Positions 50,411 to 57,890 of a stretch of DNA of 64,000 nucleotides are shown here, piece after piece (position 1 is the stretch's first letter; the number at the start of each line of letters is the position of its first letter). Both the position numbers and the translations under genes were made by a program. The notes below the pieces were generated by a model, which was given only the letters and a program-made list of their open reading frames with translations, was not told the DNA's origin and searched no databases. Source of the stretch: a virus; IMG/VR virus record IMGVR_UViG_3300006923_000016, positions 1 through 64,000 of that record; one strand, written 5' to 3'.

Positions 50411-50939
50411 GGTAGTCCACTACGGTGAGCCAATTACCAAAAGTAATGCTCACCACTATAAGTGGAACCATAGAAAGAAGAAGATGGATGTTTTCATCGA
50501 CACCCCTAAGGTGGAGTATGAGAATGCCCTTCGGGAGACCGCTATCAAAACGGTAGAGGCCTTGGGACTGACGGAGCCAATAGCTGGACCAGTTATCATC
50601 TCTATCCGATACTTTCTAGGGTCACGACGTGCGAAAGACCTGACGAACCTTCCGAAAACAACCTGTGATGCCCTAAATGGAGTGGTCTACGATGATGACT
50701 CGATGATCGTCAAGGCTACCCTCGCCAAATATTATGATAAAAACAATCCGCGAGTCGAGATCGTAGTCACTCCAGCTAAGGACCTTAAAACACATGAATG
50801 GCCTATCGCAGAACGTTTCCTTGGTGAGAACCCAGATCGTGCAAAGTCTCGAAGAGCAACTGAAGTTAATTCTGCCCCCAAACCAGCCTATAAGCCCAAG
50901 CGTAAGCGAACTTATAAGCGAAAGCTTAAGAAACGTTAA
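50388..50939 (+). CDS. rusA: RusA-like Holliday junction resolvase
   Basis: A 183-residue protein with the RusA signature DLTNLPKTTCDALNGVVYDDD near residue 83: the conserved Asp and Lys-x-x-x-Asp-x-Leu-Asn core that binds metal and DNA. It cuts four-way junctions formed by recombination. The C-terminus is very basic (KPKRKRTYKRKLKKR), probably for DNA binding. ATG 50388 has GAGG close upstream. Confidence 0.85.
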   Translation: MSNPKQIKVVHYGEPITKSNAHHYKWNHRKKKMDVFIDTPKVEYENALRETAIKTVEALGLTEPIAGPVIISIRYFLGSRRAKDLTNLPKTTCDALNGVVYDDDSMIVKATLAKYYDKNNPRVEIVVTPAKDLKTHEWPIAERFLGENPDRAKSRRATEVNSAPKPAYKPKRKRTYKRKLKKR

Positions 50940-51330
50940 TACAGAGTCAGTTGAAGATGACTTCCAGATTATTGTAACTAAAATCTGGGAGCTGTTGTCT
51001 CTGTATCGAGGAAACCGAAGCCAAGCATATGAATACATTTGCAGGCATCTTTCTACCTTCATTTCCACATTTTCTAATTCTAGCGATCCTTGTCTCTGTG
51101 TTTATTCTCCTAGCGAGAGTAAAAAGCAATTGACACCACCTCCAATGGAGGCTATTATAGACCTATGGTACATGCATCCGTGGGATCAGTATCTTTTGTG
51201 GCAATACAACGTCGAAGAACGCAGTGTCCGAGACATTCAAAAACTAACTAGTGTTAGTAAAACACTAATAGCTAGAGATTTAAGGAATATACATGGCTAT
51301 TCTGAGAAAAAACATTTCCAAGGGCTATGA
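50794..51330 (+). CDS. Probable helix-turn-helix DNA-binding protein (178 aa)
   Basis: The C-terminal 55 residues (RSVRDIQKLTSVSKTLIARDL) look like a sigma-region-4-type helix-turn-helix. The N-terminal part overlaps the rusA tail by 146 bases, and the start (ATG 50794, or GTG 50825) cannot be fixed. A regulator of later transcription or a small terminase-like protein are both possible. Confidence 0.58.
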   Translation: MNGLSQNVSLVRTQIVQSLEEQLKLILPPNQPISPSVSELISESLRNVNTESVEDDFQIIVTKIWELLSLYRGNRSQAYEYICRHLSTFISTFSNSSDPCLCVYSPSESKKQLTPPPMEAIIDLWYMHPWDQYLLWQYNVEERSVRDIQKLTSVSKTLIARDLRNIHGYSEKKHFQGL

Positions 51331-51757
51331 GCCCCAGACCCAGGCAGACATTGTCGCCCAAAAGTTCCCACGAGAGGACACTAGAATCGCTACCTTTAAG
51401 GCAGAGCACAACACAGATATGGGCATTGGCAGTTTGCCAGCCCTGAGTGGTGATTTTAACGACGAAGACCAGTTCACGGCATTCACTATTAACACGATGA
51501 GAATGAGACGGTGCTATGAATGGCAGTATACGGCCTGTGACCCTGGTAAGGAGCTTCAGTGGCGATCTGTTTTGAATGCACGCTCAGCTTCACGACTCGA
51601 CCTACAGGCACAGGCAGAAAAAGCAGCCGACGTTATCTTCTCCCAGGAAAATTGTTTGGGTATTAGAATTAGTGTCGAGAATGGAATTGAAGCAGCCTTC
51701 AGTAATGAAGTGCCAGCAGAGGACCCAACCCTGGTCCTCACATACCGTAGAATCTAA
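51293..51757 (+). CDS. Unknown protein (154 aa)
   Basis: Overlaps the previous gene by 38 bases. Basic N-terminus, central helix rich in Arg and Met, C-terminal strand. No motif. Followed by a strong terminator. Confidence 0.62.
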   Translation: MAILRKNISKGYEPQTQADIVAQKFPREDTRIATFKAEHNTDMGIGSLPALSGDFNDEDQFTAFTINTMRMRRCYEWQYTACDPGKELQWRSVLNARSASRLDLQAQAEKAADVIFSQENCLGIRISVENGIEAAFSNEVPAEDPTLVLTYRRI

Positions 51758-51785
51758 TCCCCCTTAGACATCTACTACTCCCTGG

Positions 51786-51819
51786 AAGGTCATCTCGGCA
51801 TAGCTGAGGTGGCCTTTTC
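51786..51819 (+). terminator. Rho-independent terminator
   Basis: A 14-pair stem aaggtcatctcggc-ata-gctgaggtggcctt (several G-T pairs) followed by a short T run. It separates the replication and recombination genes from the tandem array of tiny genes that starts at 51841. Confidence 0.8.
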
Positions 51820-51840
51820 TAGTTTCCTTTAGGGGTTCTT

Positions 51841-52059
51841 ATGATAATGCTGAGCAACAAGACAGAATTTAGACCAGTAGTAGCGTTAGTCTGGGAGATG
51901 GGTGTGCAGCACGGTGCTGAAAACCCTGTCTCAGCAGCTATGTGGGTCATACCTACCAAGCTCGAATGCTCCTACCATTCATGGATGCCTAGCCCTCCTG
52001 AGAAGGTTCATCTATGCTGGGGAAATAAGGATCTTCACGAGGGAATGTGCTCTTTATAA
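51841..52059 (+). CDS. Small protein of the M-h-h-h-S set (72 aa), array gene 1
   Basis: First of five tandem tiny genes after a terminator. AGGGG lies seven bases before ATG 51841. Begins MIMLSNKTEFRPV and has AMWVIPTKLECSYHSW with several Trp and His. It overlaps the next gene by 13 bases. Function unknown. Confidence 0.6.
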   Translation: MIMLSNKTEFRPVVALVWEMGVQHGAENPVSAAMWVIPTKLECSYHSWMPSPPEKVHLCWGNKDLHEGMCSL

Positions 52060-52241
52060 GCCACAATCCTACCTACAGGATAATACCCCTAGAGGAGTGG
52101 AGTCGGTGGAGCTTCAAGGCTATGGGACTCGAACGCTACCTCTACTTTTACGACACTATCTACAAACGCCATCCTCTTATCTCTCATCTTTACCTTACAT
52201 TGAGAGCCCGTGCTGGTTACGATCTTCTAGGTCGCTGGTAG
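52047..52241 (+). CDS. Small protein of the M-h-h-h-S set (64 aa), array gene 2
   Basis: Begins MLFISHNPTYRIIP. Rich in Tyr, Trp, Arg and Leu (YLYFYDTIYKRHP). Overlaps gene 1. A competing 118-codon frame over the same bases is considered a shadow because it has no fitting start signal. Confidence 0.55.
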   Translation: MLFISHNPTYRIIPLEEWSRWSFKAMGLERYLYFYDTIYKRHPLISHLYLTLRARAGYDLLGRW

Positions 52242-52266
52242 AGTCTGATACACTATAAGGACATGT

Positions 52267-52452
52267 ATGTTATTCATGACTTTAGATAAACCAACCTCTC
52301 CTTCAATCAGGCTACGATGGGGCCGCTTTGATTGGTGGGAGAACGATAAGATTGTATGGCACATTCCTTTGAATGAACATGGAGTCATATGCTTTAAAAA
52401 CATCCATCTCAACTACGCAAAATATCGGTTGGTACTGGCCATATATAAATGA
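52267..52452 (+). CDS. Small protein of the M-h-h-h-S set (61 aa), array gene 3
   Basis: AAGGA five bases before ATG 52267. Begins MLFMTLDKPTSPS with Thr at position 5. Contains WGRFDWWENDKIVWHIP, then FKNIHLNY, where the IHL echoes the HLHL/HLHF segments of array genes 4 and 5. Its stop overlaps the next ATG (ATGA). Confidence 0.6.
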   Translation: MLFMTLDKPTSPSIRLRWGRFDWWENDKIVWHIPLNEHGVICFKNIHLNYAKYRLVLAIYK

Positions 52453-52673
52453 TCTTACTGACTTGTGGGCGACCAATTTATACCCCGGCAAAGCTGGGTA
52501 AATTCACCTTTTACCCTGGCACAGCTAAGCCTCGTGAGTTCATCCACCGCTTTAGATTCAAGACAGATGTGTGCTTCGAGATCAATTCCTGTAAAGACAT
52601 TGTCTATGATCAACACATCTTCACTTTTACCCGGCATTTGCATCTACGCTGCGTGAATGATCTTCCTATCTAA
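52449..52673 (+). CDS. Small protein of the M-h-h-h-S set (74 aa), array gene 4
   Basis: Begins MILLTCGRPIYTP. Near the end FTFTRHLHLRCVND parallels LTKHLHFYLGAIND at the end of array gene 5, which shows these two are true relatives. Strand-rich and basic. Confidence 0.62.
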   Translation: MILLTCGRPIYTPAKLGKFTFYPGTAKPREFIHRFRFKTDVCFEINSCKDIVYDQHIFTFTRHLHLRCVNDLPI

Positions 52674-52872
52674 CACACTTAAGCGCGCGCCGACGTTAGT
52701 CGGACGCTACACTTGGGCCTCAGGCTCATCTAGAGTTACGACTCACCACTTCAAGGCTCATGAGCACTGCATCTGCTGGGATATAGAGACTGAGGTTCAG
52801 ATCGCAATAACCCTGGGTGCTCTTGTGCTTACTAAGCATCTTCACTTCTACCTAGGAGCCATCAATGATTGA
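52657..52872 (+). CDS. Small protein of the M-h-h-h-S set (71 aa), array gene 5
   Basis: Begins MIFLSNTLKRAPT and ends LTKHLHFYLGAIND, close to the end of array gene 4. Starts inside gene 4. The middle has Cys-Trp-Asp and hydrophobic strands (IAITLGALVLT). Confidence 0.62.
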   Translation: MIFLSNTLKRAPTLVGRYTWASGSSRVTTHHFKAHEHCICWDIETEVQIAITLGALVLTKHLHFYLGAIND

Positions 52873-53353
52873 TTTATATACTTCCGAAGGTTACTTTACG
52901 CAGACTCGACGAGTCCTTGATCTACTATCAAAAGGAAACACCGAAGAGCTCGCGAACTTTGAGCTAAGCCCTCTCAATCACCCCTATTGGTCTCCATACT
53001 TCCTTCCATTTGAGGATGAAGTCTATGCCATCAATTTTGCCAAGACTCACACCTATATTATCCTCGAAGAGACTGGTGAATTTACTTGGGCTCAAGCGCT
53101 TTGGGAACATGAACTCCCCACACGCAAAAAAGCTCCCCGTACCCACGAGGAGCCTTGCTTTTTGTGCATGCCAGGGCTTACGGTCTGGTCGAACCGATGG
53201 GTTGCTTCAGACCCCGATCAGTGTGCCTGGTACATAGGGATAAAGATTATGTCCGATGATAACTTTCTAGAATCGCGAGGCGTGCCTCTGTACCCGTTAG
53301 GCGTACAGAATGCTCTGCTACCTCCGTCTGCCGTAGCAAACCTAGTTGGGTAA
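52865..53353 (+). CDS. Unknown protein ending the plus-strand array (162 aa)
   Basis: ATG 52865 overlaps array gene 5. Aromatic and acidic (HPYWSPYFLPFEDEVY), with CFLCMPG in the middle. Its 3' part contains a bidirectional terminator-like hairpin (53126-53163) and overlaps the minus-strand gene at 53247 by 107 bases. Function unknown. Confidence 0.55.
   Translation: MIDLYTSEGYFTQTRRVLDLLSKGNTEELANFELSPLNHPYWSPYFLPFEDEVYAINFAKTHTYIILEETGEFTWAQALWEHELPTRKKAPRTHEEPCFLCMPGLTVWSNRWVASDPDQCAWYIGIKIMSDDNFLESRGVPLYPLGVQNALLPPSAVANLVG
53126..53163. terminator. Bidirectional terminator-like hairpin
   Basis: Stem gctcc (53132-53136) with ggagc (53149-53153), six A residues on its left and a T-rich run on its right. 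Read on the minus strand it is GC stem plus TTTTTT, a good intrinsic terminator for the minus-strand operon. It lies within the plus-strand gene at 52865. Confidence 0.6.
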
Positions 53354-53462
53354 CTTGGTCTACTGTTACGAACTTCGTGATAGCAGTGAGAATGCTATTT
53401 ACAGCAGACTCTAGAGCCCTGACTCGTCTTTCTAAGTCTAGGTATTCATTAGTGGTTGGCAT
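53247..53462 (-). CDS. Coiled-coil small protein (71 aa)
   Basis: Helical with heptad-like hydrophobic spacing (LERRVRALESAVNSIL) throughout. Last gene of the minus-strand operon; the final 107 bases oppose the plus-strand gene ending at 53353. Possibly soluble partner of the membrane proteins just upstream. Ribosome site weak. Confidence 0.55.
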   Translation of the reverse strand: MPTTNEYLDLERRVRALESAVNSILTAITKFVTVDQVTQLGLLRQTEVAEHSVRLTGTEARLAILESYHRT

Positions 53463-53768
53463 TTATAGTAGGTCTCCATCGATCTCCTCTTCAGTGATCG
53501 TTATTGTTGCGCCTTGAGCATCAAGGTCGGCGTTGTATTGATGGTCAGGAAGGAAGCTGGTATGCTTTTCAACAACATTAGCTCCAAAATAAGCAGCCCA
53601 TAAAAGGGTAAGCACGGCAGCCCAAGTAGATTCCCCAATCAATACCCAAGTAAAGTTAACACCCAAAGCAACAGCACTAGCACTGGCTAACGTAGGAGCA
53701 ATAAGCATAGCAGTAGCAAGGCTAGTTAAAAGCCAAGCTGCTCTAAGCTTTCTATTCCCTCGTTTCAT
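53463..53768 (-). CDS. Two-helix membrane protein, holin-like in shape (101 aa)
   Basis: A basic start (MKRGNRKLRAAW), two hydrophobic segments (about residues 12-35 and 39-63) and an acidic soluble tail of about 35 residues. This is the general shape of a class II holin, but no lysin is seen beside it, so the role remains open. Confidence 0.55.
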   Translation of the reverse strand: MKRGNRKLRAAWLLTSLATAMLIAPTLASASAVALGVNFTWVLIGESTWAAVLTLLWAAYFGANVVEKHTSFLPDHQYNADLDAQGATITITEEEIDGDLL

Positions 53769-53770
53769 AG

Positions 53771-54100
53771 TTAAGATCTATCGTGTTGGTCCTTCATCAT
53801 CTGCTTAAGCTCAAGGAGCGTAGCTTCAATGTGAACAAGCCGAGAACTCACCTCTACAAAGGCTTCCTTTTTAACAGTGTGTTCTTCTAGGTTGGTAAAC
53901 TTTAATTCAAGTGCCTGAATCTTTAGATTTATCTTATTGTGAGTAGTAGTAGCATCCTTTTCATGCTTGTCTAGCTGTGTCTCAACAATAGCGTCCATGT
54001 CTGCCGTAAAGCTTGACTTAAGCCTGTAGTAGATTGTAAGCAAGCCGCCAAACAGTCCGACAAGACCAATAGCGCTAGTTCCGATTGTAATAGGCTCCAT
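53771..54100 (-). CDS. Membrane-anchored coiled-coil protein (109 aa)
   Basis: One N-terminal transmembrane helix (IGTSAIGLVGLFGGLLTIYY), then about 75 residues of coiled coil (LKIQALELKFTNLEE). AGAGGGGA precedes the ATG. The shape resembles haemolysin XhlA or inner-membrane spanin components; that is a shape match only. Confidence 0.6.
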   Translation of the reverse strand: MEPITIGTSAIGLVGLFGGLLTIYYRLKSSFTADMDAIVETQLDKHEKDATTTHNKINLKIQALELKFTNLEEHTVKKEAFVEVSSRLVHIEATLLELKQMMKDQHDRS

Positions 54101-54123
54101 CTAGTATCCCCTCTGTAAGACGA

Positions 54124-54444
54124 TCAAGACCAACTCGAACCACATCTGCATGTTGTTTTCGCATTAGGGTTATTAAATTGAAACCCCTTACTGAAGGGCT
54201 CATCAATGTAATCAATCTCAGTGTCCTCTAACAAAGCATATGAATGACTATCCACACACACCGTCAGATCCCCGGCACTAAAGACTATATCCTCTTCGTC
54301 TGGCTCATCAAAATCTAATGCATAACTATATCCAGAACATCCACCACCCCTTACGGCTACCCGTAGGGCTTTCCCTTGGCATTCAGAATCTTCTTGCATT
54401 GTCTGTAAGATTGTTGTCGTTGCTATTTGAGTTAGGCTTATCAT
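54124..54444 (-). CDS. A-type iron-sulfur carrier (IscA/ErpA/HesB)
   Basis: A 106-residue protein with the three family cysteines: Cys36 in RGGGCSGYSY, Cys99 and Cys101 in TTCRCGSSW. LRVAVRGGGCSGYSYALDF and the later FQFNNPNA are standard for the family. It binds a cluster and hands it to target enzymes. Candidate clients are the Cas4-like nuclease at 36432 and host proteins. Confidence 0.9.
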   Translation of the reverse strand: MISLTQIATTTILQTMQEDSECQGKALRVAVRGGGCSGYSYALDFDEPDEEDIVFSAGDLTVCVDSHSYALLEDTEIDYIDEPFSKGFQFNNPNAKTTCRCGSSWS

Positions 54445-54450
54445 ATAATT

Positions 54451-55608
54451 TTATTCCTTAAGTAGGCGAGAAAGCTCTTCTAGTCTTTTTTCTGGACGTT
54501 TTAAGCCAGCTACTACCGTATAGACACGAAGCTTGCCCCTACCAGATTCATAGATTCCTCTGTGAACAAGCGCATCTCCGACAATATTAGCAGTCGTGTC
54601 GAAGCCAAATTCAATAGCATCCATTAATCCCTCAACTTCTGCGAAAAGATCTCTACCTCCGACGACTACAGTAGCTACGCCCTCAGCCGTACTAAGGTCA
54701 AAGCCTCCTGCAAGCAAAGTCTTTCCAAGGTTATCCTTCAGTGCCTTACTAATAGAGGTATGAGAAGATACATCCCTTACGGTAGTAATGCCTAATAGCA
54801 TACAACCACTTAGGGAGAGTAGGGAGTCGAAATCAGCAGGATCAAAAGACGTGTACTCACTGTTCTTGATTGTAATAACGTTAAGTGTATGGAAAAGTCC
54901 AGCCACAGTGTTATTGACGGTCGGCCAGAACTGCTTGACTGTCATACGAGGATAAAGCTTCTTAATCTTATCGTTATCAACAATTAATAGTGGAGCAATC
55001 TGACCTACTTCTGCCATAGTGCACAGATCAGTCACTAGATTCTTAGCATTCTGAGCTACTCTAGGAGAGGCACACTCTCCTGAGGTTGGTAGAGCAATCA
55101 CTACGCCAGTTCTTCGTTCAGCATCAACATGACCAATATAGCGTAAATATCTCTGAGCCAGGTCGATCAAAACTTTACAAGATCCACCGCCAGATCCACC
55201 GCCTGCTCCAGCAGCCACGAAGATCCTATCAACCTTACCGAAGGTCTTAAGCATTAGGTTGTAGATGTCCTGATCACAGGATTCAGCGGCCAGTCGACCA
55301 GCTTCCATGTTCTTTCCAGCACCCTTCAAGTCACCACCTAGATGAACCTTCTGATTCTCTGGTAGCTGTATGTGATGAAGGTCGTGCTTAGCTGTGTTGA
55401 CTACAAGAGCTTTCTTATATCCAAGCTTATAGAAAGCCTCTACTAAGCGACTACCACCCTGGCCACCACCTAGGAAGGCAATTTCAATAGAGCCACCATG
55501 AGTAGACTCAAGACCGATGTCCTCATCTTCAGGGATTTCAAAATCTTCAATAGGAAGATCAGGAATACCTAAATCAAAGTCATCTTCTTCGTTAAATTCT
55601 TCAGTCAT
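54451..55608 (-). CDS. FtsZ/tubulin-superfamily GTPase
   Basis: A 385-residue protein. After a 38-residue acidic N-terminal tail, LGGGQGGSRL (47-56) matches the first nucleotide loop, VNTAKHDL follows, and VAAGAGGGSGGGS (131-143) is the tubulin/FtsZ signature loop. SFDPADFD (254-261) resembles the T7 synergy loop of FtsZ (DxAD) that completes the GTPase site of the neighbouring subunit. So a filament-forming GTPase is likely. It differs from classic FtsZ and phage PhuZ in the signature. GGAG lies eight bases before the ATG. Confidence 0.82.
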   Translation of the reverse strand: MTEEFNEEDDFDLGIPDLPIEDFEIPEDEDIGLESTHGGSIEIAFLGGGQGGSRLVEAFYKLGYKKALVVNTAKHDLHHIQLPENQKVHLGGDLKGAGKNMEAGRLAAESCDQDIYNLMLKTFGKVDRIFVAAGAGGGSGGGSCKVLIDLAQRYLRYIGHVDAERRTGVVIALPTSGECASPRVAQNAKNLVTDLCTMAEVGQIAPLLIVDNDKIKKLYPRMTVKQFWPTVNNTVAGLFHTLNVITIKNSEYTSFDPADFDSLLSLSGCMLLGITTVRDVSSHTSISKALKDNLGKTLLAGGFDLSTAEGVATVVVGGRDLFAEVEGLMDAIEFGFDTTANIVGDALVHRGIYESGRGKLRVYTVVAGLKRPEKRLEELSRLLKE

Positions 55609-55647
55609 AGTAGTGACTCCTTTTTGTAGAGTAGAGTAGAGCTCTTA

Positions 55648-56622
55648 TTATACCAGATCAGTCTCTATCATCATCTTTACTAAGTCGTCAACGGTGTGCG
55701 TTGCCTCCCAGCCTAGTACCTGGTTAATTTTAGTTGGATTGCCTAACAGATTGGGGACTTCAGATGGCCTCATGAAACGTGGATCGTAATCCACATACTT
55801 TTCCCAGGCCGAATCGTCCAATCCAGCGGATCGAATTGCACTGCGTAGGAAGTCTCGAACTGAGATGGACTTGCCTGTAGCAACAATGAACTCGTCTGGC
55901 TCATCTGCATCCAGCATAAGATCCATAGCCTGCACATAATCTCCAGCGAAACCCCAATCTCTTCGGGCGTCAATGTTTCCAAGGCTGATTGTTTCCGCCT
56001 TTCCCTGTGCGATTGCAGAAATTCCAAGAGTAATTTTTCTTGTAACGAAGTCGCTCCCACGACGAGGTGACTCATGATTGAAGAGAATCCCGTTGCAGGC
56101 AAAAAGACCATACGCTTCGCGGTAGTTTTTAACAGCCCAGTAGGCTGCAAGCTTAGCAACACCATAGGGACTCCTAGGGTAAAGAGGACTGTCTTCAGTG
56201 TAGCCAGTAGAGGGACAGTCAAGTCCACCAAATAGCTCACTAGTAGATGCCTGGTAGAACCTAGTCTCGGGAGAGTTCCTCCGAATGGAATCCAAGACTA
56301 CAATGACCGCTCTAGCATCTGTATCAAAAGTCTCTAAGGGTTCCTTAAAGGATTGCCCAACGTGAGATTGAGCAGCTAGATTGAAGTACTTCTCAGGCTT
56401 ATACTCTTGAACTATCCAGTTGATAAATGAGGCGTCCTTTATGTCTCCAAAGCAGGAGATGAAGGATGGGTGATCAGCAAAAAGGGTTGTATTTTCCCCC
56501 AGCCCAACCCGGGTACTTTTTCTCCTGTCGATCCCGACGACCGTATAGCCCTTGGCTAGAAGATGCTCGGCCAAATACGACCCGTCCTGACCCGAAATGC
56601 CTGTTATCACAGCTGTTTTCAT
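55648..56622 (-). CDS. gmd: GDP-mannose 4,6-dehydratase-like epimerase/dehydratase
   Basis: A 324-residue short-chain dehydrogenase. TGISGQDGSYLAEHL near residue 7 is the GxxGxxG NAD(P) site, QASTSELFGG near 120 and SPYGVAKLAAYW near 150 give the catalytic Ser/Tyr/Lys region, and NHESPRRGSDFVTRKI follows, all typical of Gmd. It makes GDP-4-keto-6-deoxymannose. AAGGAG six bases before ATG 56622 supports this start, though the frame stays open to a second start at 56781. Confidence 0.88.
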   Translation of the reverse strand: MKTAVITGISGQDGSYLAEHLLAKGYTVVGIDRRKSTRVGLGENTTLFADHPSFISCFGDIKDASFINWIVQEYKPEKYFNLAAQSHVGQSFKEPLETFDTDARAVIVVLDSIRRNSPETRFYQASTSELFGGLDCPSTGYTEDSPLYPRSPYGVAKLAAYWAVKNYREAYGLFACNGILFNHESPRRGSDFVTRKITLGISAIAQGKAETISLGNIDARRDWGFAGDYVQAMDLMLDADEPDEFIVATGKSISVRDFLRSAIRSAGLDDSAWEKYVDYDPRFMRPSEVPNLLGNPTKINQVLGWEATHTVDDLVKMMIETDLV

Positions 56623-56781
56623 TTTAATCTCCTTAGCAAGTAACCAAGCCTTAAACTCCTCTAAGCCAGAGCATCGCTTTCGAGAGAAATGAACACTAAG
56701 CCCCTGGAAAGTAGTGAAATGCTTGCCACAACAATCAAAACCATCCTGTCCACTGACTCCAGTTACTATTGCTGTCTTCAT
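56623..56781 (-). other. In-frame duplicated gmd start with zinc-finger-like insert
   Basis: Translation from ATG 56781 (AGGAG six bases upstream, TAATG overlap with the aminotransferase) begins MKTAIVTGVSGQDG, nearly the same as the true gmd start MKTAVITGISGQDG 53 codons later. Between them is FDCCGKHFTTFQGLSVHFSRK, a Cys-Cys-His(-Cys) zinc-finger-like piece, and a short helix. The frame is open throughout, so either a 53-residue longer protein is made or a scar of an insertion or fusion is seen. Confidence 0.6.
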
Positions 56782-57890
56782 TACTGACTCCTGTACGCTT
56801 CTACGGCTGCAATGACTTCATCAACCTGTTCATTGGTCATTGTTGGGAACACAGGCAGACTAAGGAGACGATCACAAAGATCTCGGGCCACCCTGAATCC
56901 TCCCTTATCCTTTGTAAGATAGGGAGTAGAGTCAGTGATAATCGATGGATAGTGTAAACCACAAGCAACACCAGCCTCACCTAGCCAAGCCATAAGGGCC
57001 TCTCTATCCTCCTTACTATCACACTTATACTCATACAAGTGAAAGACAGGAACAGCTATTGGATCAATGAATGGAGCCCTATTCCCAAAGGCTTTATCAT
57101 AACGCGCAGCAACCTCTCGTCGCCTAGCATTCCATGAATCCAAAGACTTAAGTGCATGTCTGAGCTGAGCAGCATGAATAGAGTCCAAGCGATGGTTATG
57201 TCCAATAATTACATGATCATATTTTGAAGCGCTTCCTTGGTTAATGATTTGTCGAGCAACTTCAGCCAAACCAGGGCTTTTGGTAATAATTGCTCCACCC
57301 TGTCCACAGGTTCCTAAATTCTTAGCCGGGTAAAAGGACGTACAAGCTATATCACTTAACTCACCCACCCCATAGCCCCCAGACCGGGCTCCAATCGCCT
57401 GTGCAGCATCTTCAATAAGAGCGACGCCGTAGTCCTTGGCTAGCTCTGCAAAGAGCTTCATATCAACCATCTGTCCATATAGATGAACGGGCATGATGGC
57501 CTTAATACTCTTCGCATCCTGTTTAGATAGTTCCTTGATACACCCATCAACACTCATTAGGTAGGTAGACGGATCTACATCCACAAACACAGGCGTAGCA
57601 CCTGCTGCGGTAATAGCAAAGGCGCTTGCAATGAAAGTGTTAACGGGAACAAGAACTCTATCCCCAGGCCCAATCTCCAAGGCGCGTAGAGCAACCTCTA
57701 GAGCTGATGTTCCACTACTACAACCAATAGCAAAATCTACACCCATGTATTCGGCAAACTCTTCTTCAAACTTATTCAAAAACGGACCACCAACAACCCA
57801 CCACGATCGAAGCACTTCTAGTACATCGTTTTCGATAGCTTGCTGAATGGGGAGATACTGACCCTTAAGGTCAACGAAGGGAACTGTCAT
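56781..57890 (-). CDS. DegT/DnrJ/EryC1-family sugar aminotransferase
   Basis: A 369-residue PLP enzyme: GCSSGTSALEVALRAL near residue 57, FVDVDPSTYLM near 102, EDAAQAIGA near 160 and SFYPAKNLGTCGQGG near 185 with the catalytic Lys. It transfers an amino group to a keto-sugar nucleotide. Next to gmd it could make GDP-perosamine, or work with the Gfo/Idh oxidoreductase on a 3-keto sugar. Confidence 0.9.
   Translation of the reverse strand: MTVPFVDLKGQYLPIQQAIENDVLEVLRSWWVVGGPFLNKFEEEFAEYMGVDFAIGCSSGTSALEVALRALEIGPGDRVLVPVNTFIASAFAITAAGATPVFVDVDPSTYLMSVDGCIKELSKQDAKSIKAIMPVHLYGQMVDMKLFAELAKDYGVALIEDAAQAIGARSGGYGVGELSDIACTSFYPAKNLGTCGQGGAIITKSPGLAEVARQIINQGSASKYDHVIIGHNHRLDSIHAAQLRHALKSLDSWNARRREVAARYDKAFGNRAPFIDPIAVPVFHLYEYKCDSKEDREALMAWLGEAGVACGLHYPSIITDSTPYLTKDKGGFRVARDLCDRLLSLPVFPTMTNEQVDEVIAAVEAYRSQ

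Noticed and set aside
51902-52258. 118-codon frame across array genes 1 and 2
   Set aside because: No start signal, low-complexity Ser/Leu composition, and it conflicts with two frames that share the family start.
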